Part shown: piece by piece, positions 17,927 to 26,349 of the stretch
Position numbering within the stretch: position 1 is the stretch's first letter
Layout of the letters: each line of letters begins with the position of its first letter
From: Pedobacter sp. HMWF019
GTDB lineage: Bacteria; Bacteroidota; Bacteroidia; Sphingobacteriales; Sphingobacteriaceae
Direction: 5' to 3'
DNA length: 37,353 nucleotides
NCBI RefSeq assembly: GCF_003061025.1
Contig: NZ_QAIL01000187.1
Coordinates: forward strand, 1-37,353
Notes under the pieces: model-generated
Told to the model about the DNA's origin: nothing
What the model saw: only the letters and a program-made list of their open reading frames with translations
Database searches by the model: none
Program-made: the position numbers and the translations under genes

Positions 17927-18892
17927 TCATTTGGCTGGTGTAATCACAATATTCCTGAATTCAATAGGACCATGATCTCCCTGGAAATAGATTGGACCAG
18001 GCTCTGCTTCGTTACCATCTAATGCGCCGCCAGTAATACCCGGGATTTCCTGATTACAGATGATGGTTTTACCGTTCGCTACAACCGTTACGATGCGGCC
18101 TACCAGTGTAATATCAAATGTTTGCCATTGGCCAGGATCACCTACAACCATTTCATTAGGTACCAGGAATCCATAAATTCCACCAAAGAGGTGACTGTTT
18201 GGGTGATCAGTTTTAGGGTTATCAATAATCTGAGTTTCATAACGGCCCCGGAGGTAAACACCGCTATTGCTACCTTGCTGATAACGGAATTCTACATGGA
18301 GTTTAAAATCTGAGAACTTTTGTTCAGAGATTAGATTGGATCCGGAATGAGGGCTGGTCAATATACCATCTTTAACGACCCATTGGTTTTGCCCGGAAAC
18401 GCTCCACCCCTTCAGATCTTTTCCATTAAATAATTTAATTGCTTTGCCCCAAACAGGTGCAGTCGTTCTTTTGAGATCAGGGGCTTTCGCTCCTGTAAAA
18501 GGGTAGCTTTGTCCACTGCTGGTATGAATAGTGCCATGAATGCCAGTATCGGAAACAGTGCCTTCAAGCATCATATCACGGTCTTCCCTTTCCCATTGTG
18601 GAGGAATAGAAAAACTGAATTTTCCATTATCATAAGTTACTTTAGATATAGGTCTGGCACTTCCTCCTGTACTCACAAAACGGCCTACCAATGTACTGAA
18701 CCCGGAAAGCTCTACCTCCAGCCAGGAAGGATGCTCCGATCCATTTTCACTTACTTTGATATCCCACCGACCGATCAGGCCACCACCTTTGACGCTTTCT
18801 GTCTTGATCGCAGCTACTTGAGCCGTTATACTGGAAGGATTCATCAAACCGATACTGCATATCAATCCTGCGATAAAGCATTTTCTATTCAT
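17927..18892 (-). CDS. Secreted DUF1080 (3-keto-disaccharide hydrolase-like) protein
   Basis: This 321-aa protein has a signal peptide ending SITAQ (about residue 25). Residues about 35-125 form a small beta domain (GRWDIKVSENG ... GTIHTSSGQSYPF). A DUF1080 module fills about 137-321, with KLFNGKDLKGW, SNSGVYLRGRYETQI and GPIEFRNIVITPAK. It is the third DUF1080 module in the window and is convergent with the oxidoreductase unit. It is divergent from the FGE-like gene across a region that holds a long inverted repeat. Cleavage of a 3-keto-glycoside is expected from the family. It has no lipobox, so it is periplasmic or secreted. Confidence 0.85.
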   Translation of the reverse strand: MNRKCFIAGLICSIGLMNPSSITAQVAAIKTESVKGGGLIGRWDIKVSENGSEHPSWLEVELSGFSTLVGRFVSTGGSARPISKVTYDNGKFSFSIPPQWEREDRDMMLEGTVSDTGIHGTIHTSSGQSYPFTGAKAPDLKRTTAPVWGKAIKLFNGKDLKGWSVSGQNQWVVKDGILTSPHSGSNLISEQKFSDFKLHVEFRYQQGSNSGVYLRGRYETQIIDNPKTDHPNSHLFGGIYGFLVPNEMVVGDPGQWQTFDITLVGRIVTVVANGKTIICNQEIPGITGGALDGNEAEPGPIYFQGDHGPIEFRNIVITPAK

Positions 18893-18977
18893 GTTTATAT
18901 TTATTGGTGATTAAGATAAATATAGACATTATTATTAATGTTGCCTTCTACTGGGATGAATTGGATCTGATGCTTAT

Positions 18978-19033
18978 CTGGGTGGGGTCTTGTTGGGATA
19001 AGGTACGTTTTACCCCAACACGACCCCACCCAG
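18978..19033. repeat. Long GC-rich inverted repeat in a divergent intergenic region
   Basis: The left arm 18978-18997 (CTGGGTGGGGTC then TTGTTGGG) and right arm 19014-19033 pair at 19 of 20 positions, with one T/C mismatch at 18990/19021. The 16-base loop contains a smaller GGTA/TACC pair. Flanks (ATCTG..CTT on the left, CAAGCAGAT on the right) extend the symmetry imperfectly. It is GC-rich in an AT-rich setting, non-coding, and not followed by a T-run. Confidence 0.8.
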
Positions 19034-19111
19034 ACCTCAAGCAGATATCAATGTGCTCATATTAAGCTAGCCTGTTTGGAAGTGCCGCAGTTTTAAAATA
19101 TGTCGCCTCGC

Positions 19112-19142
19112 TTTGGAATTCACATAAAAAGATATACATTTA
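19112..19142 (+). promoter_or_regulatory. Candidate Bacteroidota-type promoter of the FGE-like gene
   Basis: TTTG at 19112-19115, a 19-base spacer, and TACATTTA at 19135-19142 match the Bacteroidota sigma-factor pattern TTTG / TAnnTTTG except for the last base. The start site would fall very near the ATG at 19151, giving an almost leaderless transcript, so this is a tentative call. Confidence 0.35.
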
Positions 19143-19150
19143 ATAACGTA

Positions 19151-20278
19151 ATGAGATTTGATTTGAACCTAAAGTACCTTCTGATTCTCCCGTTAATATT
19201 TGGAGTATCTTGTACTCAGAATAAAAAACCAGCGGTGGTAAAAACAGAAACTGATGAGTCTTGCTCTGCGCATTTACCATCCAGATATGGCATTGCAGTA
19301 ACACATTCTTCGGCAGACAGCACCTTTTCTTCGGACCAGAAGACATCACACCATGGAATGAAATGGATTCCTGCGGGTGTTTTTTCTATGGGTGCTAAAG
19401 ATCAGGAGGGGCGGAAGGATGAATATCCTGCACATCAGGTTAAACTGGATGGATTCTGGATGGATGAGAAAGAAGTGACCAACAAAGAATTTATGGCATT
19501 TGTTAAAGCCACTGGCTACAAAACGATTGCAGAACGCAAGCCGGATTGGGAGGAAATCAAGAAGCAATTGCCGCCGGGAACTCCAAAGCCCCCCGATAAT
19601 GTTCTTGTTCCTGCTGCACTTACATTTAATCCGCCGCCGCATCCGGTTCCATTAGACAACGCGTCACAATGGTGGGCCTGGACTAATGGGGCGAGTTGGA
19701 AACATCCTGAAGGACCAAAAAGTACGATTGAAGGAAAAGAAAATTTTCCGGTAACTCAGGTGTGCTGGGAAGACGCGAATGCTTATGCTAAATGGGCTGG
19801 AAAACGATTGCCTACAGAAGCGGAGTGGGAATACGCAGCGCGTGGGGGAATGAAAGATGCTATCTATCCCTGGGGAAATGAACCTGTAGAAAGTGGCAGG
19901 CCTAAGGCGAATACGTGGCAGGGAAGTTTTCCAGACAAAAATACCGACTGGGATGGATTTCATAATCTTGCACCGGTAGGGTCATTTGCTGCGAACGGAT
20001 ATGGGTTATTTGATATGGCTGGGAATGTTTGGGAATGGGTGGCTGATTGGTACAAGGCAGATTATTATCAGGGTTTAGACGGTACAACCAGTGTTAATCC
20101 AACTGGACCAAAAGATAGCTATGATCCGGATGAACCTACTGTACCTAAAAAAGTAACCAGGGGCGGTTCTTTTATGTGTAACAGTTCTTATTGTAAAGGC
20201 TACCGGATTTCGGCAAGAATGAAATCATCACCTGATACGGGTTTGCAGAATACGGGTTTCAGATGTGTATCCAAATAA
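19151..20278 (+). CDS. Formylglycine-generating enzyme (SUMF1/FGE) family lipoprotein
   Basis: From ATG 19151 this gives 375 aa with a lipoprotein signal: LLILPLIFGVSC, with lipid Cys at residue 21. An in-frame ATG at 19100 would add 17 polar residues. The FGE-sulfatase domain starts near MKWIPAGVFSMG and contains RLPTEAEWEYAARGG, GLFDMAGNVWEW and RGGSFMCNSSYCKGYRISAR. The last motif carries both Cys of the copper-dependent FGE active site (C343 and C348, spacing C-x4-C), followed by NTGFRC. True FGEs convert a sulfatase Cys to formylglycine. The protein would sit on the outer face of a membrane. No sulfatase gene is in the window, so the client is unknown. Confidence 0.88.
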   Translation: MRFDLNLKYLLILPLIFGVSCTQNKKPAVVKTETDESCSAHLPSRYGIAVTHSSADSTFSSDQKTSHHGMKWIPAGVFSMGAKDQEGRKDEYPAHQVKLDGFWMDEKEVTNKEFMAFVKATGYKTIAERKPDWEEIKKQLPPGTPKPPDNVLVPAALTFNPPPHPVPLDNASQWWAWTNGASWKHPEGPKSTIEGKENFPVTQVCWEDANAYAKWAGKRLPTEAEWEYAARGGMKDAIYPWGNEPVESGRPKANTWQGSFPDKNTDWDGFHNLAPVGSFAANGYGLFDMAGNVWEWVADWYKADYYQGLDGTTSVNPTGPKDSYDPDEPTVPKKVTRGGSFMCNSSYCKGYRISARMKSSPDTGLQNTGFRCVSK

Positions 20279-20316
20279 CGGATTTGCAAAATATACAAGG
20301 CGATGACTTTATCAAT

Positions 20317-21024
20317 TTAGTCAAATAATCGAGAGAAATGGCTTTCCAGGTGATTTCGCATCCCATTTCTAAGCAGTTCTGCAGAACCTTTTTCTATGAG
20401 TCCTACAATCTGTTTGTGGGATACAAAATTTTTAGAAGAGATTTGCTTCTTTAATAAGCCGCTCTGATGAACATAGTCAAATACAGGTAGCAGCATTTTC
20501 TGGAAATTTTTTAAGGTCTGGTTACCTGTAATGTCATATAGTTTTCCATGGAACTTGATTTCCTGTTCAATCCGAAAAATGTAGGCATCTGCTTTTTTAG
20601 GTTCTGAAGCAACAATTTCTTTTAATTCTGCAATATCTTCGGGGGTTACTCTTTGAATAATAAAATCGGCCATACCGATTTCCAGAGAAAGCCTCATTTC
20701 GAAGATCTCTTTTAGCGTAGCGACATCAAGCATTTGAGGTTTCATACTTTTCTGAAGTACGGAAGTCAGATCTGGGCTGGTAATGATAGCACCACGGTGC
20801 TTTTTTGAATCTATCAGTCCGATCATTCGCAATCTTAACAAAGCTTCCCTGATGACCGTTCTGCTCACACCCATAGCTTGTGTAAGCTCCAGTTCTTTGG
20901 GGATACTGTCGCCAACTTTGAATTTTTTTTCAATGAATAATTCTATCAGGCTTTTTTCGACCTTGTCTACTAAGGAGCTGGTATCTATATTCTTTAGACT
21001 TTCTATCAAATCTGTTTCTTTCAT
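20317..21024 (-). CDS. GntR/FadR-family regulator with FCD domain, candidate NanR analogue
   Basis: This is a 235-aa regulator. A winged helix-turn-helix covers about 18-80, with IPKELELTQAMGVSRTVIREA typical of FadR-type GntR proteins. An FCD effector domain (about 100-230) has candidate metal/ligand histidines H159, H203, H225 and H229. The gene is divergent from the SusC gene of the sialic-acid operon. E. coli NanR is also a GntR/FadR-type regulator that responds to Neu5Ac, so a similar role is likely here. TATGTAT(G/T)ACATA palindromes upstream of the SusC and GH20 genes are the best operator candidates. Half-sites before its own gene suggest autoregulation. Confidence 0.88.
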   Translation of the reverse strand: MKETDLIESLKNIDTSSLVDKVEKSLIELFIEKKFKVGDSIPKELELTQAMGVSRTVIREALLRLRMIGLIDSKKHRGAIITSPDLTSVLQKSMKPQMLDVATLKEIFEMRLSLEIGMADFIIQRVTPEDIAELKEIVASEPKKADAYIFRIEQEIKFHGKLYDITGNQTLKNFQKMLLPVFDYVHQSGLLKKQISSKNFVSHKQIVGLIEKGSAELLRNGMRNHLESHFSRLFD

Positions 21025-21247
21025 AAGCTTAATGTATAGAAGTCGTTGATGTTTTTTTTACATGAAAGACTTAAAAACAAACATACAACATATTTTTAAA
21101 AGGAGAATGTTCAACATAAGGATGTTACTGGTGGGATGATAACTCCTTCAGCTGGATGAGGTCTTGTTCTCAGCTACTTCCGCTCGGTTTTAATAAAGTG
21201 TATTTATAACACTCAGAAAATCAGATTGTAAAAATATATCTGAATTA

Positions 21248-21280
21248 TTTGGCAATAATCTTTTTTATTTACTACTATTG
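21248..21280 (+). promoter_or_regulatory. Candidate promoter of the sialic-acid (SusC) operon
   Basis: TTTG at 21248-21251, a 21-base spacer and TACTATTG at 21273-21280 fit the Bacteroidota TTTG / TAnnTTTG pattern with one mismatch in the -7 box. The start of transcription would fall at about 21286, inside the palindrome at 21284-21296. Repressor binding there would block initiation. Confidence 0.5.
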
Positions 21281-21283
21281 CTT

Positions 21284-21296
21284 TATGTATGACATA
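21284..21296. promoter_or_regulatory. Candidate GntR operator upstream of the SusC gene
   Basis: TATGTATGACATA is an inverted repeat of TATGT/ACATA around three bases. It is 12 of 13 identical to the palindrome at 8202-8214 before the GH20 gene. It sits immediately downstream of the putative -7 box, a typical repressor position. Confidence 0.6.
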
Positions 21297-21329
21297 TAAT
21301 ACAAACCAAACCAACCTAAACTAAATTTC

Positions 21330-24300
21330 ATGAATCAAAAATTTACTTACATTAAAACGGTTTTGACAATAATAGGGATATTGTCATTTACCGTACTTTA
21401 TGCACAGGACCGGAGTATTTCCGGGAGAGTAGTTGCAGAAAAAGATAAGATAACCCTGCCCTCTGTCAATGTTGTTGTTAAAGGAACAAAAAATGGGACG
21501 CAAACGAATTCGTCTGGAGAGTTTAAGATCAAGGCGGCTAAAGGAGACATTCTTGTTATTTCTTCTATAGGATATCTTTCAAAAGAAGTTACTATTGGTG
21601 AGAGTAACTCGCTTCAGATTTTCTTGAAAGATGATGATGCCAAACTAGATGAAGTGGTTGTACTGGGTTATGGAACTCAGAAAAAGTCACTTTTAACCGG
21701 ATCTGTATCCAAATTAGATCATAAGGTTTTGGAAACGGGCGTACGCTCCAATCCTTCTTCTGCTTTGGCAGGGACCATTCCGGGGCTTAGAGTGCAACAA
21801 ACCTCTGGAAGGCCTGGCGCGGTGGCTACAGTAATACTACGCGGAGGTACAGAGTATAATGGAACAGGGTCACCTTTGGTTGTTGTAGACGGTTTTCTGA
21901 GGTCTGGTTTTAGTGAGATCAACCAAGATGATATTGAATCCATAGAAGTATTAAAGGATGCATCGGCAACAGCTATTTATGGAGCAAGAGCAAACAATGG
22001 GGTAATATTGATCACGACCAAAAAGGGAAAAGACGGTGTTGCCAGCATTACGGTAAAAGCAAAAGTGGGTGTCAATTCATTAAATATTCCTTACAACTTT
22101 TTGAATGCCAAAGATTATTTATACTGGTCCAGAAAAGCTATCCAAACTTCTGGAATCTACGAACCGAGTAGACTCGCACAATTAACGGCCACAGGTCCTT
22201 TTGGAACTGGTAACCTCTATAAGGATGCAAATGGTAATATTCTGGATGGTAATAAGAATGCTGCAGCTGTTTGGAGTCCGATGTTTCTGGACGATGTGAA
22301 TAAAGTGAAGCTTCAGGACGGATGGCAAACCATGACTGATCCGGTAACTGGTAAGCAAATTATATTTAATGATTTCAACTATAAAGATTATGCTTTGCGG
22401 AGTCATGCTTTGACCCAGGACTATAATGTAGCGATGACTGGAGGTAATGAAAAAGGAAATTATTATGCTGGCTTGGGTACATACAATGAGGATGGTTTTC
22501 CAATTAATACTTTTTATAAGAGGGTAACTTTTATTTTTAATGGTGAATACAAGATTAAGCCCTGGTTAACATCTACTTCAAGCTTGAATTTTGCTGATGC
22601 CAAATGGAGGGATGCGGTGACCAATTCTGAGGGGAATTATCTTTCCAGATCTTTAGGAGCACCTCCAACAATGAGGGGGACAAACGAGAATGGCGATCTT
22701 TTGGTTGGACGGGATTCTGGAGATGGAAACCCAATGGTGAATGATGATAAGTTTATCAGGAAAAACAATACGGATAAATTTACATTAACACAATCCTTTA
22801 AAGTTGACCTTTTACCAAATCTTACACTGAACACCAGCGCAAACTGGTTTTATGATGAAGGTTATTATGAATCTTTCAATAAAGATTATTTAGCCAGTCC
22901 AGGAGTGATTAACACGACCAGATCCAGTTCTGCTTCATTTTCTCGTAGTATGAGCCAGACTTATAATGGCGCACTTAAATACTCCAAAAATATTGGAGAG
23001 AAGCACCATTTTGACGTTATGGGTGGATCTGAGTTCTATGATATTTACACGCAGGGGTTGGCGGCATCAGGGTCAGGAGCGCCATCGGATGATTTCATGG
23101 CTCTTGGTTTGACAAGTTCTGATAAAGATAGACGGAGCATCAGTACTGGCCATACCCGTCAAAGGATATTGTCCTTTTTTGGGAGAGCCAACTACGACTA
23201 CGAAGGTAAGTATTTAATGACAGCTACCTTCAGAAGAGATGGTTATTCTAAATTATTAAATAACAGATGGGGTAATTTTCCAGGTATTTCACTGGGGTGG
23301 AATATAGACAAAGAAGATTTTTTTAAGCCATTGAAAGATGTAGTTAATACTTTGAAGCTAAGAGCAAGTTATGGCCGGAATGGGAATGCAGACCCAGACA
23401 ATAGGATTATTAACGCGTATAATCTTCAGGGACAGTACGGCACAAGTAAATATAATGGAAGCGTGGGCTATCTTGCTAATAGTTTGCCTTTTCCAAATTT
23501 ATTGTGGGAAAGTTCTGCTACTTACGAATATGGATTGGAAACCAGATTGTTGAATAGAATAGATTTGACGGTATCCTATTATAGTCGTAAAACCTTTAAT
23601 AAAATCTCTTCATTTAATTTACCTGCAACCGCAGGCTTTACACAGTTGACCACCAACAATGGAAGTATGCAGAACAGGGGAGTAGAGGCAGAGATGAATT
23701 ACAATGCAGTTCGCACAAATGATTGGACGGTAAGCGTATCTGCAAATGTTGCCTATAATGCAAATAAAGTCTTAAAGCTTCCTAATAATGGCTTGATCAA
23801 CAATAGAATTGGCGGGTTCGAAGTATATGATCCGGTAACAAAGAAGAATATTTTTGTTGGAGGTACCCAAGAGGGGCAGGATCCCAATGTTGCTTATGCC
23901 TATGTGGCAGAAGGCCTTTATAGAACGCAGGCAGATTTGGACAAAGATGCAAATAGAAGAGACTTATTAGGAGCTAAAGTGTTGGTTGGACCAGGTATCT
24001 ATAATAACATGACTGCAGCTCAAAAAGCAGCTGTCTTTCCAATTGCACTTGGCGATGTTAAATGGATGGATATGGATGGTAACGATACGATTAATTCTTT
24101 TGACAGGAAACGTATTGGTCGTACAGTGCCAAGATGGACGGGTGGTTTCAGTGTGAATGTGAAATGGAAAAGACTTTCTATGAGTACCAGATTTGATTAT
24201 GCGTTAGGTTTTGTACAGTATGATGGACCAAGTGCTTGGTTCTTAAGTAATGCACAGGGAACATTTAATACGACAGATCAGGTATTTGATACCTATACGC

Positions 24301-24629
24301 CAGAAAACCCTAATGCAAAATATCCAACATACTATTGGGCAGATCAACTTTATAAAAACAACACTTACAGAGAGTCGAGTATGTTCTATAAAAAAGGTGA
24401 TTATCTTGCTCTTAGAGAGTTGAATTTAACCTATTCACTACCTGTCAAGTGGACAAGTCGTTTGAAAAGCCAAAATATTAATTTTTCTGTGACCGGCCAG
24501 AACTTAACCTATTTCAGTCAGTCAACTTTGTTCTCTCCAGAATCCAGTAGTATTGGAATAGGTGGTGCCGGATCAGGGGGCTATCCCTTACCACGTATCA
24601 TCATTTTTGGTGCACAGTTTACATTCTAA
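21330..24629 (+). CDS. nanO: SusC/RagA-family TonB-linked outer-membrane transporter (NanO-like)
   Basis: This 1099-aa protein has a signal peptide (about 1-25, ending LYAQ). A CarboxypepD_reg-like domain (28-100) is followed by the SusC-type segment DEVVVLGYGTQKK (107-119) and a plug domain (to about 233; LVVVDGF, DIESIEVLKDASATAIYGAR). The rest is a 22-strand-type barrel. With SusD it forms a TonB-powered importer. It heads a plus-strand operon of eight genes for sialic-acid use, and the SusD gene follows at once. The layout resembles the nanO-nanU system described in Tannerella and Bacteroides, so the symbol rests on context as well as family. It is likely repressed by the divergent GntR protein. 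Confidence 0.9.
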   Translation: MNQKFTYIKTVLTIIGILSFTVLYAQDRSISGRVVAEKDKITLPSVNVVVKGTKNGTQTNSSGEFKIKAAKGDILVISSIGYLSKEVTIGESNSLQIFLKDDDAKLDEVVVLGYGTQKKSLLTGSVSKLDHKVLETGVRSNPSSALAGTIPGLRVQQTSGRPGAVATVILRGGTEYNGTGSPLVVVDGFLRSGFSEINQDDIESIEVLKDASATAIYGARANNGVILITTKKGKDGVASITVKAKVGVNSLNIPYNFLNAKDYLYWSRKAIQTSGIYEPSRLAQLTATGPFGTGNLYKDANGNILDGNKNAAAVWSPMFLDDVNKVKLQDGWQTMTDPVTGKQIIFNDFNYKDYALRSHALTQDYNVAMTGGNEKGNYYAGLGTYNEDGFPINTFYKRVTFIFNGEYKIKPWLTSTSSLNFADAKWRDAVTNSEGNYLSRSLGAPPTMRGTNENGDLLVGRDSGDGNPMVNDDKFIRKNNTDKFTLTQSFKVDLLPNLTLNTSANWFYDEGYYESFNKDYLASPGVINTTRSSSASFSRSMSQTYNGALKYSKNIGEKHHFDVMGGSEFYDIYTQGLAASGSGAPSDDFMALGLTSSDKDRRSISTGHTRQRILSFFGRANYDYEGKYLMTATFRRDGYSKLLNNRWGNFPGISLGWNIDKEDFFKPLKDVVNTLKLRASYGRNGNADPDNRIINAYNLQGQYGTSKYNGSVGYLANSLPFPNLLWESSATYEYGLETRLLNRIDLTVSYYSRKTFNKISSFNLPATAGFTQLTTNNGSMQNRGVEAEMNYNAVRTNDWTVSVSANVAYNANKVLKLPNNGLINNRIGGFEVYDPVTKKNIFVGGTQEGQDPNVAYAYVAEGLYRTQADLDKDANRRDLLGAKVLVGPGIYNNMTAAQKAAVFPIALGDVKWMDMDGNDTINSFDRKRIGRTVPRWTGGFSVNVKWKRLSMSTRFDYALGFVQYDGPSAWFLSNAQGTFNTTDQVFDTYTPENPNAKYPTYYWADQLYKNNTYRESSMFYKKGDYLALRELNLTYSLPVKWTSRLKSQNINFSVTGQNLTYFSQSTLFSPESSSIGIGGAGSGGYPLPRIIIFGAQFTF

Positions 24630-24690
24630 AAATAAGATGAAACCTTTGGAAACTCAAAAAATAATTAACAGCGGAAGATCCGCTACTAAA

Positions 24691-26274
24691 ATGAAGAGTC
24701 AGATGAAAAAAATATTTATCAGTTTATTAACCCTTATGGTGGTGATTAATTTCAGCGCCTGCAGAAAATTAGATCTTGCACCGGAAGATTTCTTTGCCAG
24801 TGAAAATTTTTGGAAAACACCTGCTCAGGTAGATGGTGCAATGATTGGTCTTCATAGCCAACTAAGAACCTTTCAGTTTACAATTTATACTTTGGGAGAG
24901 CTCAGAGGGGGGGCACTGCGGGATGGAACAAGCTTTACTGGAACGGCATCTCTAAATTCGGCTTCTATTATTCGACAGGACATCAGGGAGTCTTCACCCG
25001 GAATTTCTTCATGGGCAGGTTTTTACGCTGCAATATTCCAGGTCAATAATTTCATTTATCAGGTGGAAAAAGCAACCTACCTCCAAGCGACCGATAAAGC
25101 GTATTATCTGGGACAGGCCTATGGTTTACGGGCGTACTATTACTTTCATTTATACCGTACATTTGGCCGTTTACCTTTAGCTAAAGAGCCCACGGTGATC
25201 ACAAATACACCAACCACATCTCAACAAGCTTATCTGCCAAGAACCAAAACTGAAAAAGAAACACTAGATTTTATTAAAAGTGATGTGAACCAGTCTGTTG
25301 CTAACTTTGCAGGGAATTATACAACTAAGTTCCAGAAAGCACAATGGTCTTTAGCAGCTAGTCAGATGTTGAAGGCAGAGATTTATCTATGGTCTGCGAA
25401 AGTAAAGATCGATGGCCAGGCTCCGGCAACAACCGTTGCGGATTTAAGCACAGCGAAGTCTGCCATAGATGAAATTTTGCCAAAATACAGTTTACAATCT
25501 TCTTTTGCTAACGTATTTAATTCAGCTGCGGTTCCGGCCAATAAAGGAAATAATGAGATGATTTTTGCAATCAGATACCAGCAGGGTGAGGCAACAAATA
25601 GTTATGGACAGTTCATATACGCTATTACTGACCCGCTTACAGGTTATGTTGATGATAAAGGTCAGCCCATCTCTGCTTCAGATCCTTTACAAGTGGCTGG
25701 TGGAGGTACCATCATAAGGTATGAATACAAATATGATCTGTATGCTAAATACGATGCTGCTGATACCAGGGCCAATGTGACATTTCTAAATTTTAATAAA
25801 GGCACTGTTCATGCAACGAATCTTCGTAAATTCTTAGGAACCATAGTAGATGGTTCCCGGAGTTTCTCTGACGATTTTCCTATATACAGATTGGCCGAAG
25901 CGTATCTTCTATTGGCAGAGATTAAAAATAAACAGGGCCAAGATCCTACCGCAGAAATTATGGCCGTTAGGAACAGAGCATATGCTGCCGGTACAGCACC
26001 TTTGTTTATGAATGGATCATTTGAGCAAAATGAGCTGGCTATTTTTAATGAAAGAGATAAAGAACTTGTGGCTGAAGGAAAACGCTGGTACGATTTACGC
26101 CGTATGCAGGATGCCTCTGGAGATCCCCTTGCGTTTAGAAAAGATCTTAATCTTGTTGGCGTTCTGGACAAGGGAAGTGAAGCCTATAAATTGATATGGC
26201 CAATTGACAGAAGCACGTTAACAAGTGATGAAACCCTTAAAAATGACCAGAATCCAGGATATCCGGGTACCTAA
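24691..26274 (+). CDS. nanU: SusD/RagB-family outer-membrane lipoprotein (NanU-like)
   Basis: I choose ATG 24691 (527 aa), which gives a compact lipoprotein signal: MKSQMKKIFISLL then VINFSAC. Other in-frame starts are 24703 and 24637; the last begins 7 bases after the SusC stop. The N-terminal SusD-like domain has the helical pairs AYYLGQAYGLRAYYYFHLYRTFGRLPL, cited here by its parts GLRAYYYFHLYR and FGRLPL. The C-terminal SusD domain has YRLAEAYLLLAEIKN and FNERDKELVAEGKRWYDLRR. These proteins bind glycan on the cell surface and close over the SusC barrel. Sialic acid as ligand is inferred from the operon. Confidence 0.9.
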   Translation: MKSQMKKIFISLLTLMVVINFSACRKLDLAPEDFFASENFWKTPAQVDGAMIGLHSQLRTFQFTIYTLGELRGGALRDGTSFTGTASLNSASIIRQDIRESSPGISSWAGFYAAIFQVNNFIYQVEKATYLQATDKAYYLGQAYGLRAYYYFHLYRTFGRLPLAKEPTVITNTPTTSQQAYLPRTKTEKETLDFIKSDVNQSVANFAGNYTTKFQKAQWSLAASQMLKAEIYLWSAKVKIDGQAPATTVADLSTAKSAIDEILPKYSLQSSFANVFNSAAVPANKGNNEMIFAIRYQQGEATNSYGQFIYAITDPLTGYVDDKGQPISASDPLQVAGGGTIIRYEYKYDLYAKYDAADTRANVTFLNFNKGTVHATNLRKFLGTIVDGSRSFSDDFPIYRLAEAYLLLAEIKNKQGQDPTAEIMAVRNRAYAAGTAPLFMNGSFEQNELAIFNERDKELVAEGKRWYDLRRMQDASGDPLAFRKDLNLVGVLDKGSEAYKLIWPIDRSTLTSDETLKNDQNPGYPGT

Positions 26275-26284
26275 TTAAATTCAA

Positions 26285-26318
26285 ACATCAGGCAGTATAA
26301 ATTTGGTCTGCCTGATGT
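26285..26318 (+). other. Intercistronic hairpin between SusD and lyase genes
   Basis: ACATCAGGCAG (26285-26295) and CTGCCTGATGT (26308-26318) form an 11-bp perfect stem with a 12-base loop in the 75-base gap. No T-run follows, so it is not a standard terminator. It may protect the 3' end of the susCD message or mark an RNA processing site, giving uneven expression of the importer and the catabolic genes. Confidence 0.6.
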
Positions 26319-26349
26319 ACGCTTTCCATCTATTATAGAATAATAACAT

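Larger units (their letters stand above)
21025..21329. promoter_or_regulatory. Divergent control region between the GntR gene and the sialic-acid operon
   Basis: These 305 bases carry no gene. On the GntR side a perfect minus-strand -7-like box TATGTTTG lies at 21085-21078, with ACATA half-sites at 21081-21085, 21088-21092 and 21114-21118. The middle (about 21120-21200) shows nothing clear. The SusC side holds a promoter and a palindromic operator described separately. Confidence 0.5.

Noticed and set aside
17910..17936. Hairpin AGCCGAATGA / TCATTTGGCT with an A-rich loop between convergent genes
   Set aside because: It has no T-run on either strand and overlaps the stop codon of the DUF1080 gene. 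It may help termination but is too weak to call.
21148..21175. Segment GGATGAGGTCTTGTT resembling one arm of the long inverted repeat at 18978-19033
   Set aside because: Only about nine consecutive bases match and there is no partner arm. Not enough to call a second copy.
24562..24690. Longer SusD start overlapping the end of the SusC gene
   Set aside because: It would place 43 residues before the lipoprotein signal; the signal makes sense only from about 24691 or 24703.
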